A DNA stretch of 42,399 bases, taken from positions 1 through 42,399 of the forward strand of contig NZ_JAELTT010000036.1 in NCBI RefSeq assembly GCF_016428975.1, written 5' to 3'. The notes beneath the pieces were generated by a model. It saw only the letters and a program-made list of their open reading frames with translations. It had not been told where the DNA came from and did not search any database. The stretch is from Dyella sp. ASV21. Its GTDB lineage: Bacteria > Pseudomonadota > Gammaproteobacteria > Xanthomonadales > Rhodanobacteraceae. The position numbers and the translations under genes are program-made. The first letter of the stretch is position 1. Every line of letters starts with the position of its first letter. Positions 42,340 through 42,399 of the stretch are shown piece after piece.

Positions 42340-42399
42340 ATGAAGAAGTCGAGATTTACGGACAGCCAGATCATGGACGCGCTGAAGCGCGTGGAGTCG
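42340..42399 (+). CDS. IS3-family transposase OrfA, N-terminal fragment
   Basis: The first 20 residues are MKKSRFTDSQIMDALKRVES, a near-standard start of the OrfA helix-turn-helix protein of IS3-family elements (IS407/IS51-like groups). The gene runs off the window, so frame and completeness of the element cannot be judged. Confidence 0.8.
   Translation, partial: MKKSRFTDSQIMDALKRVES

Larger units (their letters stand above)
42266..42399 (+). mobile_element. Left end of an IS3-family insertion sequence, continuing beyond the window
   Basis: The window ends 60 bases into a typical IS3-family orfA. The left terminus is likely near 42266, where a TG dinucleotide begins a block (TGGAGGACGGGTAGTCCCCC) that no longer continues drmC. 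IS3 elements usually begin with TG; the exact boundary and target duplication cannot be fixed without the right end. Confidence 0.6.

Noticed and set aside
28256-42399. CRISPR array or cas genes in the defence island
   Set aside because: I found no series of regularly spaced repeats and no Cas-like protein; the only repeats are a single imperfect pair and palindromes.

Overview
The window looks like the chromosome of a high-GC gammaproteobacterium of the Xanthomonadales, most likely the Rhodanobacteraceae (Dyella/Luteibacter/Rhodanobacter type). Two things point there: the mix of families (Tad pilus locus with a DUF3613 protein, DUF2968, DUF5329, RcsB-like regulators, a beta-propeller diguanylate cyclase) and strong GC bias at third codon positions. 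The genus is an inference; no rRNA or species marker is present.

Region 1 (1-7349) is the distal part of a tad/Flp pilus operon: tadZ (cut by the window start), cpaF/tadA, tadB, tadC, tadD, a DUF3613 gene and a TadG-like protein. It is tightly packed with overlapping start and stop codons. A DUF2968 lipoprotein follows with its own promoter.

Region 2 (8380-21985) is a signalling block. It holds an EvgS/BvgS-type hybrid kinase with two periplasmic solute-binding domains, a secreted M20 amidohydrolase, a second hybrid kinase that carries receiver and HPt domains, two divergently transcribed RcsB-like regulators, and a periplasmic-propeller GGDEF protein. A perfect FNR/Anr-type box lies upstream of the GGDEF gene. 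Together they suggest an Rcs/Evg-style phosphorelay next to c-di-GMP output.

Region 3 (22377-28255) is housekeeping and accessory: an SGNH hydrolase, a phospholipase D-like lipoprotein, DUF5329, 3-methyladenine DNA glycosylase, DUF1428 and a secreted TraB/ChaN-like protein.

Region 4 (about 28256 to the end) is a defence island with visibly lower GC and different codon use. A junction of about 0.7 kb holds palindromes and repeat remnants. Next is an Abi_2 (AbiD/AbiF) HEPN protein, preceded by a structured RNA that ends in a terminator, an arrangement like a type III toxin-antitoxin locus and matching the reported abiF RNA context. Then comes a DISARM-type operon: N6-adenine methylase, a 915-residue protein without P-loop (possibly DrmE-like), DrmA helicase, DrmB (DUF1998) and DrmC. 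The drmC gene is cut short by an IS3-family element just before the place where its catalytic HKD motif is expected; the window ends 60 bases into the transposase gene.
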